The position numbers were made by a program, and so were the translations under genes. From NCBI RefSeq assembly GCF_900009145.1, contig NZ_LN889813.1, positions 495,005 through 559,004 of the forward strand: a stretch of 64,000 nt of DNA. The letters are read 5' to 3'. Positions 44,747 through 52,701 of the stretch are shown one piece after another (positions within the stretch are counted from its first letter, which is position 1; every line of letters starts with the position of its first letter). A model generated the notes under the pieces. That model searched no databases. It saw nothing but the letters and a program-made list of their open reading frames with translations, and was not told the DNA's origin. The stretch is from Planktothrix tepida PCC 9214 (GTDB lineage: Bacteria; Cyanobacteriota; Cyanobacteriia; Cyanobacteriales; Microcoleaceae).

Positions 44747-44852
44747 AAAATTCCTTCAGATTATCTTTTCAATAAATCAAGTTTTAGCAATGAATAAGGA
44801 ATAAGCAAAGGTAAAATTCCTATTGCAAGAATGCTCATTCCCTATTCCCTTT

Positions 44853-45080
44853 TTAATGAGGCGTTTTCTGTAATTCGGGGCGTTCTTCTGCTACAATTGC
44901 CCCTTCAACAGGACAAACTTGCAGACAAATTCCGCAGTCAATACAGGTGGAAAAATCAATCCAATACCAATCTGTTCCTTTTGTATTTTTTCCAGGGCCT
45001 TCATGAATACAAGCAACGGGACAAGCCGTAACACAATCGCTAACACCTTCACAAACCTCCGTGACAATGCTATGGGGCAT
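44853..45080 (-). CDS. Bacterial-type 2[4Fe-4S] ferredoxin
   Basis: 75 residues with two cluster motifs: CEGVSDCVTACPVACI, where the first motif is widened (C-x4-C), and CIDCGICLQVCPVEGAI, a normal C-x2-C-x2-C-x3-C. HEGPGKNTKGTDWYWIDFST between them is characteristic of a small ferredoxin conserved across cyanobacteria (Synechocystis ssr3184 type, from memory). A low-potential electron carrier; partner unknown. Confidence 0.9.
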   Translation of the reverse strand: MPHSIVTEVCEGVSDCVTACPVACIHEGPGKNTKGTDWYWIDFSTCIDCGICLQVCPVEGAIVAEERPELQKTPH

Positions 45081-45171
45081 GATTAGTATTCTCCTGCTAA
45101 AAAATAGGGCAGTTAATTCTTTTTAATTTTTAACGATAAATCAACGAATTGGCAAGGGATAAAAATTATAG

Positions 45172-45227
45172 AGGGGGTGAAACTGTTCTCCTAAAATTGA
45201 TTAGAACTGTTTAACAATTCACCCCCT
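45172..45227 (-). terminator. Terminator of hisZ
   Basis: AGGGGGTGAA (45172-45181) and TTCACCCCCT (45218-45227) form a perfect 10-bp stem with a long loop. On the minus strand it is followed by CTATAATTTTT. It begins within ten bases of the hisZ stop. Confidence 0.7.
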
Positions 45228-45233
45228 TTACCC

Positions 45234-46466
45234 TTAAACAATTTTTTCAATTTTGGGGTCGCCGTTAACATCAACCCAAGCAATTTGATCAATGCCTCGA
45301 CGACGAGCATAGTCCCGAATCTCTTCAGCAGTTTCCCGGTGTTCTAACTCCACTTCTACCCGGACTAACTCACTGAACTGCCTTAACTGACTGGCATAGG
45401 CAAAAGTCGCTGCATCTGCTTCTGGGGTTTGGGCTACCACTAACCAATCACTAGCCGGGGTTTGATGCGGTAATTCACCCCGTCCCAATAACACTTGATG
45501 CAAGTCTTCAAGATTCAATGAGAAGCCAATTCCCGGTTCTGTTTTGCCTTGGGGATGATACAGACCGAGAAGTTGGTCATAACGTCCTCCCTGCCCTAAT
45601 ACCCTTGCCCCGGATGCGGTATCACTGACGGCAATAAATACAATTCCCGTATAATAATCAAAGGTTTGAACTAAACTTAAATCTAAGGTTATTGCAGGTT
45701 GAATTTCCGAATTTTCCCAACATTTTTGCAGTAATTCTATTAAGGATTTGAGGTTATTTACCGCTTGTCGTTGAGATGAATCTAAATCCAGTTGAGAAAC
45801 TTGGGATAATACGGTTTCTGGACGACCTCGTAAATCAAATAAAAATAAGGCTCGTTCTCGCAGTTCTGAAGCAAGTGATAACGATTCTAAACCAATTCGA
45901 TCTAAATTAGCGATCGCCGTTCTTACTTTTTCCCGTTCTTTAGGTGGAAAAGGCGATAATAACGATTGAGTTAAACCCGCTTCTCCCAGAATTAAATCCG
46001 CATTATTTAACCCCAAAGTTTGCAAACAGTCTCGCAATAACAGCAAAATTTCTGAATCAGCGCGTAATCCACCAGCACCCAACAGTTCCACACCTGCTTG
46101 ATAAAATTCTAACTGTTGTCCCTGATCAATTGTCTTTTGTTTGCGGAAAACATTGGCGTTGTAATACAAACGTTGGGGCCAAGATTGTAGATTCCCCATG
46201 CGAGTCACTGCCGCCCTAGCAATGGACGCCGTTAATTCAGGGCGCAGTCCTAACCCCTGATTTTCAGAATCTTGGAGTTGAATCACCGTTGAGGGTTGTA
46301 CCGCACCCCCAGCCATCAGCGTGTCCAACCGTTCCAAGGTTGAGGTAATAATTTGATGATAGCCCCAACGGTGAAACACCTGTTGTAAGCGCCGTTCAAT
46401 CCAAACTTTTTGGGTAACATCGAGGGGAAGTAAATCTCGCGCACCCGACGGGGGTTGATAAACCAT
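45234..46466 (-). CDS. hisZ: ATP phosphoribosyltransferase regulatory subunit
   Basis: Histidyl-tRNA-synthetase-like regulatory partner of short-form HisG, first step of histidine synthesis. 410 residues from the ATG at 46466 (MVYQPPSGARDLLPLDV is the conserved start; an extension to 46487 lacks support). Seen: FHRWGYHQIITSTLERLDTL, the LQDSENQGLGLRPELTASIA block (motif 2 region), FYQAGVELLGAGGLRADSEI, and FDYYTGIVF with RVLGQGGRYDQLLG. The C-terminal anticodon-type domain is kept in reduced form. No hisG nearby, as usual in cyanobacteria. Confidence 0.95.
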   Translation of the reverse strand: MVYQPPSGARDLLPLDVTQKVWIERRLQQVFHRWGYHQIITSTLERLDTLMAGGAVQPSTVIQLQDSENQGLGLRPELTASIARAAVTRMGNLQSWPQRLYYNANVFRKQKTIDQGQQLEFYQAGVELLGAGGLRADSEILLLLRDCLQTLGLNNADLILGEAGLTQSLLSPFPPKEREKVRTAIANLDRIGLESLSLASELRERALFLFDLRGRPETVLSQVSQLDLDSSQRQAVNNLKSLIELLQKCWENSEIQPAITLDLSLVQTFDYYTGIVFIAVSDTASGARVLGQGGRYDQLLGLYHPQGKTEPGIGFSLNLEDLHQVLLGRGELPHQTPASDWLVVAQTPEADAATFAYASQLRQFSELVRVEVELEHRETAEEIRDYARRRGIDQIAWVDVNGDPKIEKIV

Positions 46467-46512
46467 ACTGAGCGTAAAAATTAACAATTAATCATTAAGA
46501 ATCCAGTTATAG

Positions 46513-46536
46513 CAGGGAACGGGGAACAGGGAACAG
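46513..46536. repeat. Heptamer repeat CAGGGAA (degenerate)
   Basis: CAGGGAA-CGGGGAA-CAGGGAA-CAG, the same unit as at 26193-26216, with another single CTGGGAA just after. Upstream of hisZ. Another loose heptamer group (AACCGTC) is at about 46685-46715. Confidence 0.85.
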
Positions 46537-46720
46537 CTTAACTGGGAACAGGCAGGAAAAGAGTTCTCTGTGCACGGTTTTAGCCTCAGTCTATGTCCTA
46601 ACTGCCTTGGCAACTGCTATACAAACGGCAATTTGTAACTTTTCCTACAATACAGCATTCTGGGCGTGGGTTGTCCGTTGTCGGTTAACCGTCAATCGCC
46701 AACCGTCAACCGTCAATTCT

Positions 46721-47623
46721 CTACTTCTTCTTACCTCCAAACAACCCCCCAAATAAACCGCCTTCTGATTTTTTAGATGCTGGTTGGGCTGTTTTGGATT
46801 TTGCTCCAGCTTGGGGTGTGGCTTTTTCCAGTTGTTTTTTAGCTTCTAAGGCTTGAGGTTGTTTTGGGTTTAATTGTAAGGCTCGATTAATATGGGGTGT
46901 AGCGAGTTTCGGTTGATTTTGTTTTAAATAAACTAACCCCAATAAACCATGACAATGACTATTATCGGGTTCTCGTTTAATCGCATCTTTTAACTCTAAA
47001 ATTGCCTGGGCATAGTTTTGACTCGCCATTAATTGTTCTGCACGACGGCAAGCTTGTTCAACAAAAGAATCTTTCTTCGGCATTACAGAAGGTGGCGGTG
47101 GAGTTTGATCGATCACTTTGGGAGATGGAGCCGGAGAACTCCCCCCTTTTTGATGTTTACGGAGGAGATAAATTAAGTTTAACTCACTAATTTTACCAAT
47201 AATTTCTAAGACTTTTTGAGGAGATTCATATTGATTTTTAGCTAACTCTTGAATAGCAGTTTCATAAGCGGTTTGATAGTCAGAAGCTTGTATCAGTTTT
47301 TGGGCTGCTTCCGTTTGTAATTTTAGGTTATGCTGTTCTTTGACCGTGCGATCGCCCATGGTTTTTAACAGCAGAATATATTCTTTCCGTTCACCTTCTT
47401 TTGAAAACTGATTATAGGCGGGACTGACTAACTTCGCTAATAATTGCTTGGCTAACTCGTGATCCTGGGGGTTGTCAAAGGGACAAGTATCAGGATGCAA
47501 ACGACGGGCGATCCGCATATAGCGTTTGCGAATGTCCTCAAAGTCTGCTTCTAGGGAAACCCCTAAAATCGCATGATTATCTGTAAACTCAAACTGAAAT
47601 AACCCTTGTTTAATTTCAAACAT
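46721..47623 (-). CDS. J-domain protein with TPR
   Basis: 300 residues. The N-terminal J domain (about 15-70) has ADFEDIRKRYMRIARRLHPD with the essential HPD, so it can stimulate a DnaK ATPase. A helical middle (about 75-165), a Pro-rich spacer (PAPSPKVIDQTPPPP), two TPR units (about 185-265: AQAILELKDAIKREPDNSHC, HGLLGLVYLKQNQ) and a Gly/Lys tail (GLFGGLFGGKKK). No zinc-finger or DnaJ C-terminal domain, hence a type III co-chaperone with a TPR target site. Confidence 0.9.
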   Translation of the reverse strand: MFEIKQGLFQFEFTDNHAILGVSLEADFEDIRKRYMRIARRLHPDTCPFDNPQDHELAKQLLAKLVSPAYNQFSKEGERKEYILLLKTMGDRTVKEQHNLKLQTEAAQKLIQASDYQTAYETAIQELAKNQYESPQKVLEIIGKISELNLIYLLRKHQKGGSSPAPSPKVIDQTPPPPSVMPKKDSFVEQACRRAEQLMASQNYAQAILELKDAIKREPDNSHCHGLLGLVYLKQNQPKLATPHINRALQLNPKQPQALEAKKQLEKATPQAGAKSKTAQPASKKSEGGLFGGLFGGKKK

Positions 47624-47715
47624 ACTCTTCTGCCTTCCTTACCTAAACTTGTAATTGAATGAATCACACCCCTTTAATCTTAATATAGCCCGTCTTCAAC
47701 TGTCAGAAGTCAAAA

Positions 47716-47746
47716 AAACTGGATTTCTGCAATAACCCAGTTTCTG
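47716..47746. repeat. Degenerate AGAAACC-family repeat pair
   Basis: AAACTGGATTTCTG followed within a few bases by AACCCAGTTTCTG: a compact, mutated version of the pair seen at 2054 and 58336. Located between the ABC exporter gene stop and the J-domain gene. Confidence 0.6.
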
Positions 47747-47770
47747 AACTCTATAATTGCGATTTGTTAA

Positions 47771-49597
47771 TTAAACCAATAATTCTCCTGTTTCTTGTAA
47801 AGTATGCAAGCGTTGGTAAATTCCCTGGTGTTGAAGCAGGGCTTCATGGGTTCCCACTTCTACAATTTGACCTTGATCTAACACTACAATTTGATCGGCT
47901 TCTCGAATGGTACTCAAGCGATGGGCAATAATAATGGTTGTGCGTGTTCCTAATATATTTTGCATGGCTAATTGGATCGCCCGTTCTGATTCATAATCTA
48001 AACTGGATGTGGCTTCATCAAAAATTAAAATATCAGGATTTACTAATAACGCCCGTGCAATTCCCAGCCGTTGTTTTTGTCCTCCTGATAACCGCACGCC
48101 TCGTTCTCCTACAGGGGTAGAATAGCCCTTCGCAAGCTTTTGAATAAACTCATCGGCTTTAGCAATTTTACAAGCTTCTTTGACTTCTGCAAAGGTTGCG
48201 TGAGGATTGCCATAGATCAGATTTTCTAACAAAGTTCCATTAAAAATATCCACCTCTTGATGCACAATGGCTAACCGTTTACGATAACCCCTAACATTCA
48301 AATTGCGAATATCAATTCCATCGATTAAAATCTGACCCTGATCAGGTTCAAAATAACGAAACAGCAGTTTAACTAATGTTGATTTTCCTGAACCCGAACG
48401 TCCTACTAAGGCTACAGTTTGATAAGGTTCAATCAATAAATTGATATTCTGTAAAACCAAACTATTCGGATTATAGCCAAAACTCACCTGACAAAATTCT
48501 ATTTTTCCGTTAAATTGATAGGAAGTTTCCGCCAGACTGTCGGTTTGATTTGGGGTTAAATCATCAGCATCTTGTCCCTTTGGTAACTGTATAAATTCGT
48601 GTAAACGAATCATCGACGCATAGCGACGAGCAAAAACTTCCGCAATATTACTAATCGGTGTTATTTCAGAATAAGCCATACTCGCTAGAGTATAGATAGT
48701 GACAAAATACCCTAGAGAAATATAACCAGAAATCGTGGCAACTAAGGTAAATCCTAAGACTATAAATAGACTAAATTGTACACAGGTTGCTTGACGAGTA
48801 ATTAAATGAACATAGCCTCTGTGAATCCGACCCACCACCATTTTAAACTCTCGATTTAAACGAGTAGTTTGCCGTTTTAACTCCTGAGATTCCGTTGCAA
48901 ATGCTTTAACCGTTTTGATGTTTGTAATAATCTCAGAATTGCGACTTTCAGTATTTTCTTCATACTGCGCTAGAATTTCTTCTAAGTCGATTAGCCGTTT
49001 CAATGTTTTTAAGCTAAAAGCCAAAATTAGCATAAAAGACAATAAAAAGAAGATAGCAATCGGCCATGCAATCCACGAAATAATTACAAGAATTCCTAAG
49101 ACTCGTATGAGTTTAGGAATCAGTTGACCCGCAATTTCAGGATATGTCCAAGTTTGGTTAGAAATCCCTTTTGCAACTCGACTAGCAATTCGTCCAGGGT
49201 TATTTTCATCATAAAATTCTAGGGGAAGGGTAAGAATTTTTTGCAAAGAATTCTGATATTGATCTCGACGAGTTTTTAATGAAATTAACCAATGATACCA
49301 AACCCCTAACCAAGGCTGTATGGGAGCTTTAACAACAGTAACACAGAATATTAAACTTAATAAAACTCCTAAAGAAAGCTGAGGGGTTTGGGCTATTCCC
49401 GTTAAATTAGAGATTCCTTGAATGAAATATTGGGTTAATTGATCAACAGGTTGATTTGAGAGAACGTTGAGCGTTTGTCCTATAGCATAAGGAACCATTA
49501 AATCAATCAGTTCAAAGGTACTAGATGCACTAATGCTTAGGATAGATAGAGATAAATATTTTCGGTAAGATTGACCGAGATCCCGAAAGGTCGCCAT
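47771..49597 (-). CDS. ABC exporter, fused permease/ATPase
   Basis: 608 residues from the ATG at 49597, taken because a terminator ends at 49653 and an upstream extension would cross it. A type IV exporter half-transporter: membrane domain (about 1-330) with FELIDLMVPYAIGQ, FFLLSFMLILAFSLK and coupling-helix features, then ATPase with Walker A GRSGSGKST, LRGV-type SGGQKQRLGIARALL signature, Walker B ILIFDEATSSLD and H-loop IIAHRLST. MsbA/multidrug type; acts as a dimer. Substrate unknown. No peptidase domain, unlike the exporter at 9255. Confidence 0.93.
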   Translation of the reverse strand: MATFRDLGQSYRKYLSLSILSISASSTFELIDLMVPYAIGQTLNVLSNQPVDQLTQYFIQGISNLTGIAQTPQLSLGVLLSLIFCVTVVKAPIQPWLGVWYHWLISLKTRRDQYQNSLQKILTLPLEFYDENNPGRIASRVAKGISNQTWTYPEIAGQLIPKLIRVLGILVIISWIAWPIAIFFLLSFMLILAFSLKTLKRLIDLEEILAQYEENTESRNSEIITNIKTVKAFATESQELKRQTTRLNREFKMVVGRIHRGYVHLITRQATCVQFSLFIVLGFTLVATISGYISLGYFVTIYTLASMAYSEITPISNIAEVFARRYASMIRLHEFIQLPKGQDADDLTPNQTDSLAETSYQFNGKIEFCQVSFGYNPNSLVLQNINLLIEPYQTVALVGRSGSGKSTLVKLLFRYFEPDQGQILIDGIDIRNLNVRGYRKRLAIVHQEVDIFNGTLLENLIYGNPHATFAEVKEACKIAKADEFIQKLAKGYSTPVGERGVRLSGGQKQRLGIARALLVNPDILIFDEATSSLDYESERAIQLAMQNILGTRTTIIIAHRLSTIREADQIVVLDQGQIVEVGTHEALLQHQGIYQRLHTLQETGELLV

Positions 49598-49652
49598 AAT
49601 CTTGAGTCGTGAAACACTACAATATAAAACACATAAGTTACAAGTATAATAC

Positions 49653-49678
49653 AAAAAAAGGATGCTGGCCCGCATCCT
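49653..49678 (-). terminator. Rho-independent terminator of the 47-residue gene
   Basis: On the minus strand AGGATGC (49678-49672) pairs with GCATCCT (49665-49659) around the loop GGGCCA, followed directly by a run of T. A textbook terminator 37 bases after the stop of the small gene at 49715. Confidence 0.9.
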
Positions 49679-49714
49679 CAAGATCAGTAACGGATTTTGT
49701 TCCTATTTCTACCT

Positions 49715-49858
49715 TTAGGATAGGGAATAGGCGGTTTGTAAAGCCCACCAAACCAGCAAGCCAATTCCTCCCAAAACCAGCACAGAAGAAACAATAATTG
49801 CAGTGGGGCTGTCTGCCCCTTTAAATTTCATAATGCCACGATCTAAGTCGGATGTCAT
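49715..49858 (-). CDS. Small single-helix membrane protein, 47 residues
   Basis: A short gene that standard length cut-offs miss. It encodes a polar head (MTSDLDRGIMKFKGADSPTA) and one membrane helix (IIVSSVLVLGGIGLLVWWAL) with a short tail QTAYSLS. Composition and layout resemble the small thylakoid or photosystem-associated peptides of cyanobacteria; I believe similar frames exist elsewhere but cannot name the family. The strong terminator right after it and its own upstream space support a real monocistronic gene. Confidence 0.72.
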   Translation of the reverse strand: MTSDLDRGIMKFKGADSPTAIIVSSVLVLGGIGLLVWWALQTAYSLS

Positions 49859-49937
49859 GATTTAGTTTGCCTAACTCTAGGAGAGATTTTAGCATTGATA
49901 ACTTATTCTGTGACGATAGACCGTAAAAATCAACGGA

Positions 49938-50729
49938 TTAAACTAATAGAATCCCCTGAGCATCTAAGCTTTGTTTCAGACGTTCATTGAGATCGGAACG
50001 TACCAGAGAGTAGTCAGGAGTCGCCACCCAAACTGTTAATAAAATCTTAATCCCACTCCCCGCAATTTCCTGAACCTCCAGACCAGGTGTAGGTTCTGAG
50101 AGAATTCGTTGATCAGCTTGAACGAGAGTCAGAAATAATTCTCGAAGTTGCTCCAGATTAGTATTATAACTGAAATTCAACTTTAAATCTACGCGGCGCA
50201 TCGGTTGAATAGAGTGATTAACAATTTTATCGCCGTAAAGTTTACTATTGGGAATAATAATAATTTTGTTGTCGGGTGTGGTTAAAAGAGTTGTAAAAAT
50301 CGAAATTTCCTCAACGGTTCCTTCGACTCCGCCTCCTTCAATATAATCGTGAACTTTAAAGGGTCGGAAAATAATCATAAACACACCAGACGCAAAATTG
50401 GATAAAGACCCTTGTAATGCCAAACCAATTGCTAACCCGGCAGCCCCTAAAACGGCAATAAAAGATGTGGTTTGAATTCCGAGTTTTCCCAGAGTTGCCA
50501 ACACGACAAAAGTAACCGCCGCAATATAAATTAAGTTGACTAGAAATCGAATCAGCGTTGGCTCCAATTGTGCCCGAATCATTAAACGTTGACTCAAACG
50601 TTGTATAAATTTTGCCAACCACAAACCCAATAATAAAATCAGGATTGATATCAAAATTCGAGTTCCAAACTCGCTCATTAATGAGATCAATAGGGTTAAT
50701 AATTCCTGTTGCTGTTCCTTTGTAAGCAT
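49938..50729 (-). CDS. MscS-family mechanosensitive channel
   Basis: 263 residues, small-conductance type that opens on hypo-osmotic shock. Three N-terminal hydrophobic segments; the pore helix LGAAGLAIGLALQGSLSNFA with its Gly/Ala ridge; the beta-domain VHDYIEGGGVEGTVEEISIF; NKIIIIPNSKLYGDKIVNHS; and the C-terminal alpha/beta part. Length and order are standard. No extra domains. Confidence 0.95.
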   Translation of the reverse strand: MLTKEQQQELLTLLISLMSEFGTRILISILILLLGLWLAKFIQRLSQRLMIRAQLEPTLIRFLVNLIYIAAVTFVVLATLGKLGIQTTSFIAVLGAAGLAIGLALQGSLSNFASGVFMIIFRPFKVHDYIEGGGVEGTVEEISIFTTLLTTPDNKIIIIPNSKLYGDKIVNHSIQPMRRVDLKLNFSYNTNLEQLRELFLTLVQADQRILSEPTPGLEVQEIAGSGIKILLTVWVATPDYSLVRSDLNERLKQSLDAQGILLV

Positions 50730-50843
50730 AAGCTGTCAATCTCAAGAAAAGTTTAAATTAAATTAAAAATCGCTCAGTCATCGGCTTAATATTATAAGTT
50801 TATGATAGAATAATCAACTGAAATATGATTTTATTAGCCCCAA

Positions 50844-51407
50844 ATGAATTTTTCTTCTACTCCAAACGAATTCAACAACATCGAAGACTTTGAACATAAA
50901 CCTGATTCAGCCGATCCGGGTTTACAACGATTTGCACTGCGGTTGAAAACAAGCATGGGACGAGATACTTTAATCCAAAAAGAACTGGATAAACTGAGAA
51001 CTCAACTGAAATGTGATCGGGTTGTTTTATATTATTTTTATTCTCAATGGAAAGGGCAAGTCACCTTTGAATCGTTGAGCAATGCCACCTTATCAATCTA
51101 TGGTTCTACAGGTGCAGATGAGTGTTTTAATCATCAATATGCTCAGGATTATCAAAAGGGAAGAATTACGGCGATCACGGATATTGAAACCGAAGCAATT
51201 CATCCTTGTCATCAAAATTTTTTACGCAGTCTTTCTATTCGTGCCAATTTAGTCGTTCCTGTTATTGTTTCTAACGAACTTTGGGGTTTATTAATTGCTC
51301 ATCATTGTCAACATCCTCATGTTTGGAATTCGGCAGAATTAGATGGGATGAAAGTCGTCGCAGAAACTTTATCAACTGCACCTGAAATTATTGATTTTAA
51401 GAAGTAG
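50844..51407 (+). CDS. Stand-alone GAF protein with DXCF and canonical cysteines (cyanobacteriochrome candidate)
   Basis: 187 residues, a single GAF domain preceded by about 30 unstructured residues. The chromophore pocket signatures are present: DRVVLYYFYSQWKGQVTFES, the DXCF motif as D92-E-C94-F, YAQDYQKGRITAITDIETEA, and the bilin-binding Cys122-His123 (AIHPCHQNFL) followed by RANLVVPVIVSNELWGLLIA. In known DXCF cyanobacteriochromes both cysteines bind the bilin and give violet/blue-absorbing states. A free GAF without output domain must signal through a partner; two histidine kinases follow on the opposite strand, overlapping its end by 11 bases. Photochemistry is predicted, not shown. 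Confidence 0.85.
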   Translation: MNFSSTPNEFNNIEDFEHKPDSADPGLQRFALRLKTSMGRDTLIQKELDKLRTQLKCDRVVLYYFYSQWKGQVTFESLSNATLSIYGSTGADECFNHQYAQDYQKGRITAITDIETEAIHPCHQNFLRSLSIRANLVVPVIVSNELWGLLIAHHCQHPHVWNSAELDGMKVVAETLSTAPEIIDFKK

Positions 51408-52653
51408 CCGGAAGCCAGATTTTGACATTTGTTCCTTGTCCTGGGGTTGAATCAAGATTGAGTTTACCCTGATGTTTTTCAATAATTTGGTGGGCAATCA
51501 CTAATCCCAATCCAGTTCCATGACCCATAGGCTTTGTGGTAAATAAGGGCTCAAAAACTCGCGGAAGAATCTCTTCTGGTATGCCCATTCCATTATCAGA
51601 AATTTCAATTAAAATTGATTGGGGATCGGGTTGGGTTGTACAAATTTTCAGGGTGGGAATTCGGTTTTCCATCTCTCCCTGTTGTCCCGCTTCTTCAATG
51701 GCATCAATGGCATTGGCTAAAAGATTCATAAACACTTGATTGAGTTGGCTGGGATAACATTCAACCTGGGGTAAATTCCCATATTCTTTAACTAATTGAA
51801 TAGCGGCTTGTTTCCCTACGGGTTTGAGGCGATGACTCAAAATCAATAAAGTGCTATCAAGACCTTCATGAATATTAAATAAAACTTGAGTTGAGGAATC
51901 AGAACGGGCAAAATTTCTTAAGGAAATTGAAATATCTTTAATTCGATCAGCACTAATTTTTATGGAATTTAGTAATTGAGGTAAATCCTTTAAAATAAAA
52001 TCTAAATCTGCTTGAAAGATTTCCTCTTGTAGGGGGATTGGCAGTTGCTCATAATAAGTTTGACATAAAGTTAAAATATGAGCTAGATCCTGAACGTAGT
52101 CTTGAGCTAACGGAAGATTATTGATAATACAACTAATCGGATTATTAATCTCATGGGCAATTCCCGTTACTAATTGCCCCAAACTCGAAAGTTTTTCTTG
52201 TTGTACTAATTGAATTTGGGTTTTTTCTAAAGTAGCAGTGCGTTCCGCAACTTGTTGTTCTAGGGTTTCTGTAAGTTGTTTCAGTTGTAAATGCACTCGA
52301 ACTCTGGCTAATACCTCTTCTTTTTCAAAAGGTTTAGAAATATAATCAACTGCTCCTAGAGAAAGTCCTTTGACTTTATTTTCAACATCCGTTAAAGCGG
52401 TTAAAAAAATAATCGGAATTCCTTGATTTTTAGGTTCAGATTTTAATTTTTTACACGTTTCAAACCCATCAATACCGGGCATTTGCACATCTAATAAAAT
52501 TAAAGCTGGTTGTTTGCGCTCCACTAATTGCAACGCACTTTCTCCATCTTCTGCGACTCGTACTGAAAATCCTTCACCCTTTAAGGTTTGAGATAAAACC
52601 GATAAATTAGTAGGATTGTCATCAACAATCAGGATAAAACCAATGTCTTGCAT
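51397..52653 (-). CDS. Response regulator-histidine kinase (REC-HisKA-HATPase)
   Basis: 418 residues. REC (about 6-120) with LILLDVQMPGIDGFETCKKL; coiled coil (about 125-160); HisKA with VTGIAHEINNPISCI; HATPase (about 295-415) with ANAIDAIEEA, DNGMGIPEEILPRVFEP and [13 protein letters not shown]. No sensor domain of its own, so input comes through REC phosphorylation, perhaps from the kinase encoded upstream (52702). This is a common cyanobacterial relay form. The start lies 49 bases downstream of that gene's stop. Confidence 0.93.
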   Translation of the reverse strand: MQDIGFILIVDDNPTNLSVLSQTLKGEGFSVRVAEDGESALQLVERKQPALILLDVQMPGIDGFETCKKLKSEPKNQGIPIIFLTALTDVENKVKGLSLGAVDYISKPFEKEEVLARVRVHLQLKQLTETLEQQVAERTATLEKTQIQLVQQEKLSSLGQLVTGIAHEINNPISCIINNLPLAQDYVQDLAHILTLCQTYYEQLPIPLQEEIFQADLDFILKDLPQLLNSIKISADRIKDISISLRNFARSDSSTQVLFNIHEGLDSTLLILSHRLKPVGKQAAIQLVKEYGNLPQVECYPSQLNQVFMNLLANAIDAIEEAGQQGEMENRIPTLKICTTQPDPQSILIEISDNGMGIPEEILPRVFEPLFTTKPMGHGTGLGLVIAHQIIEKHQGKLNLDSTPGQGTNVKIWLPATS

Positions 52654-52701
52654 GAATGAAGGTAGGGGATAAATATTGAGATTAATCCGAGAATAAAGAA
52701 T

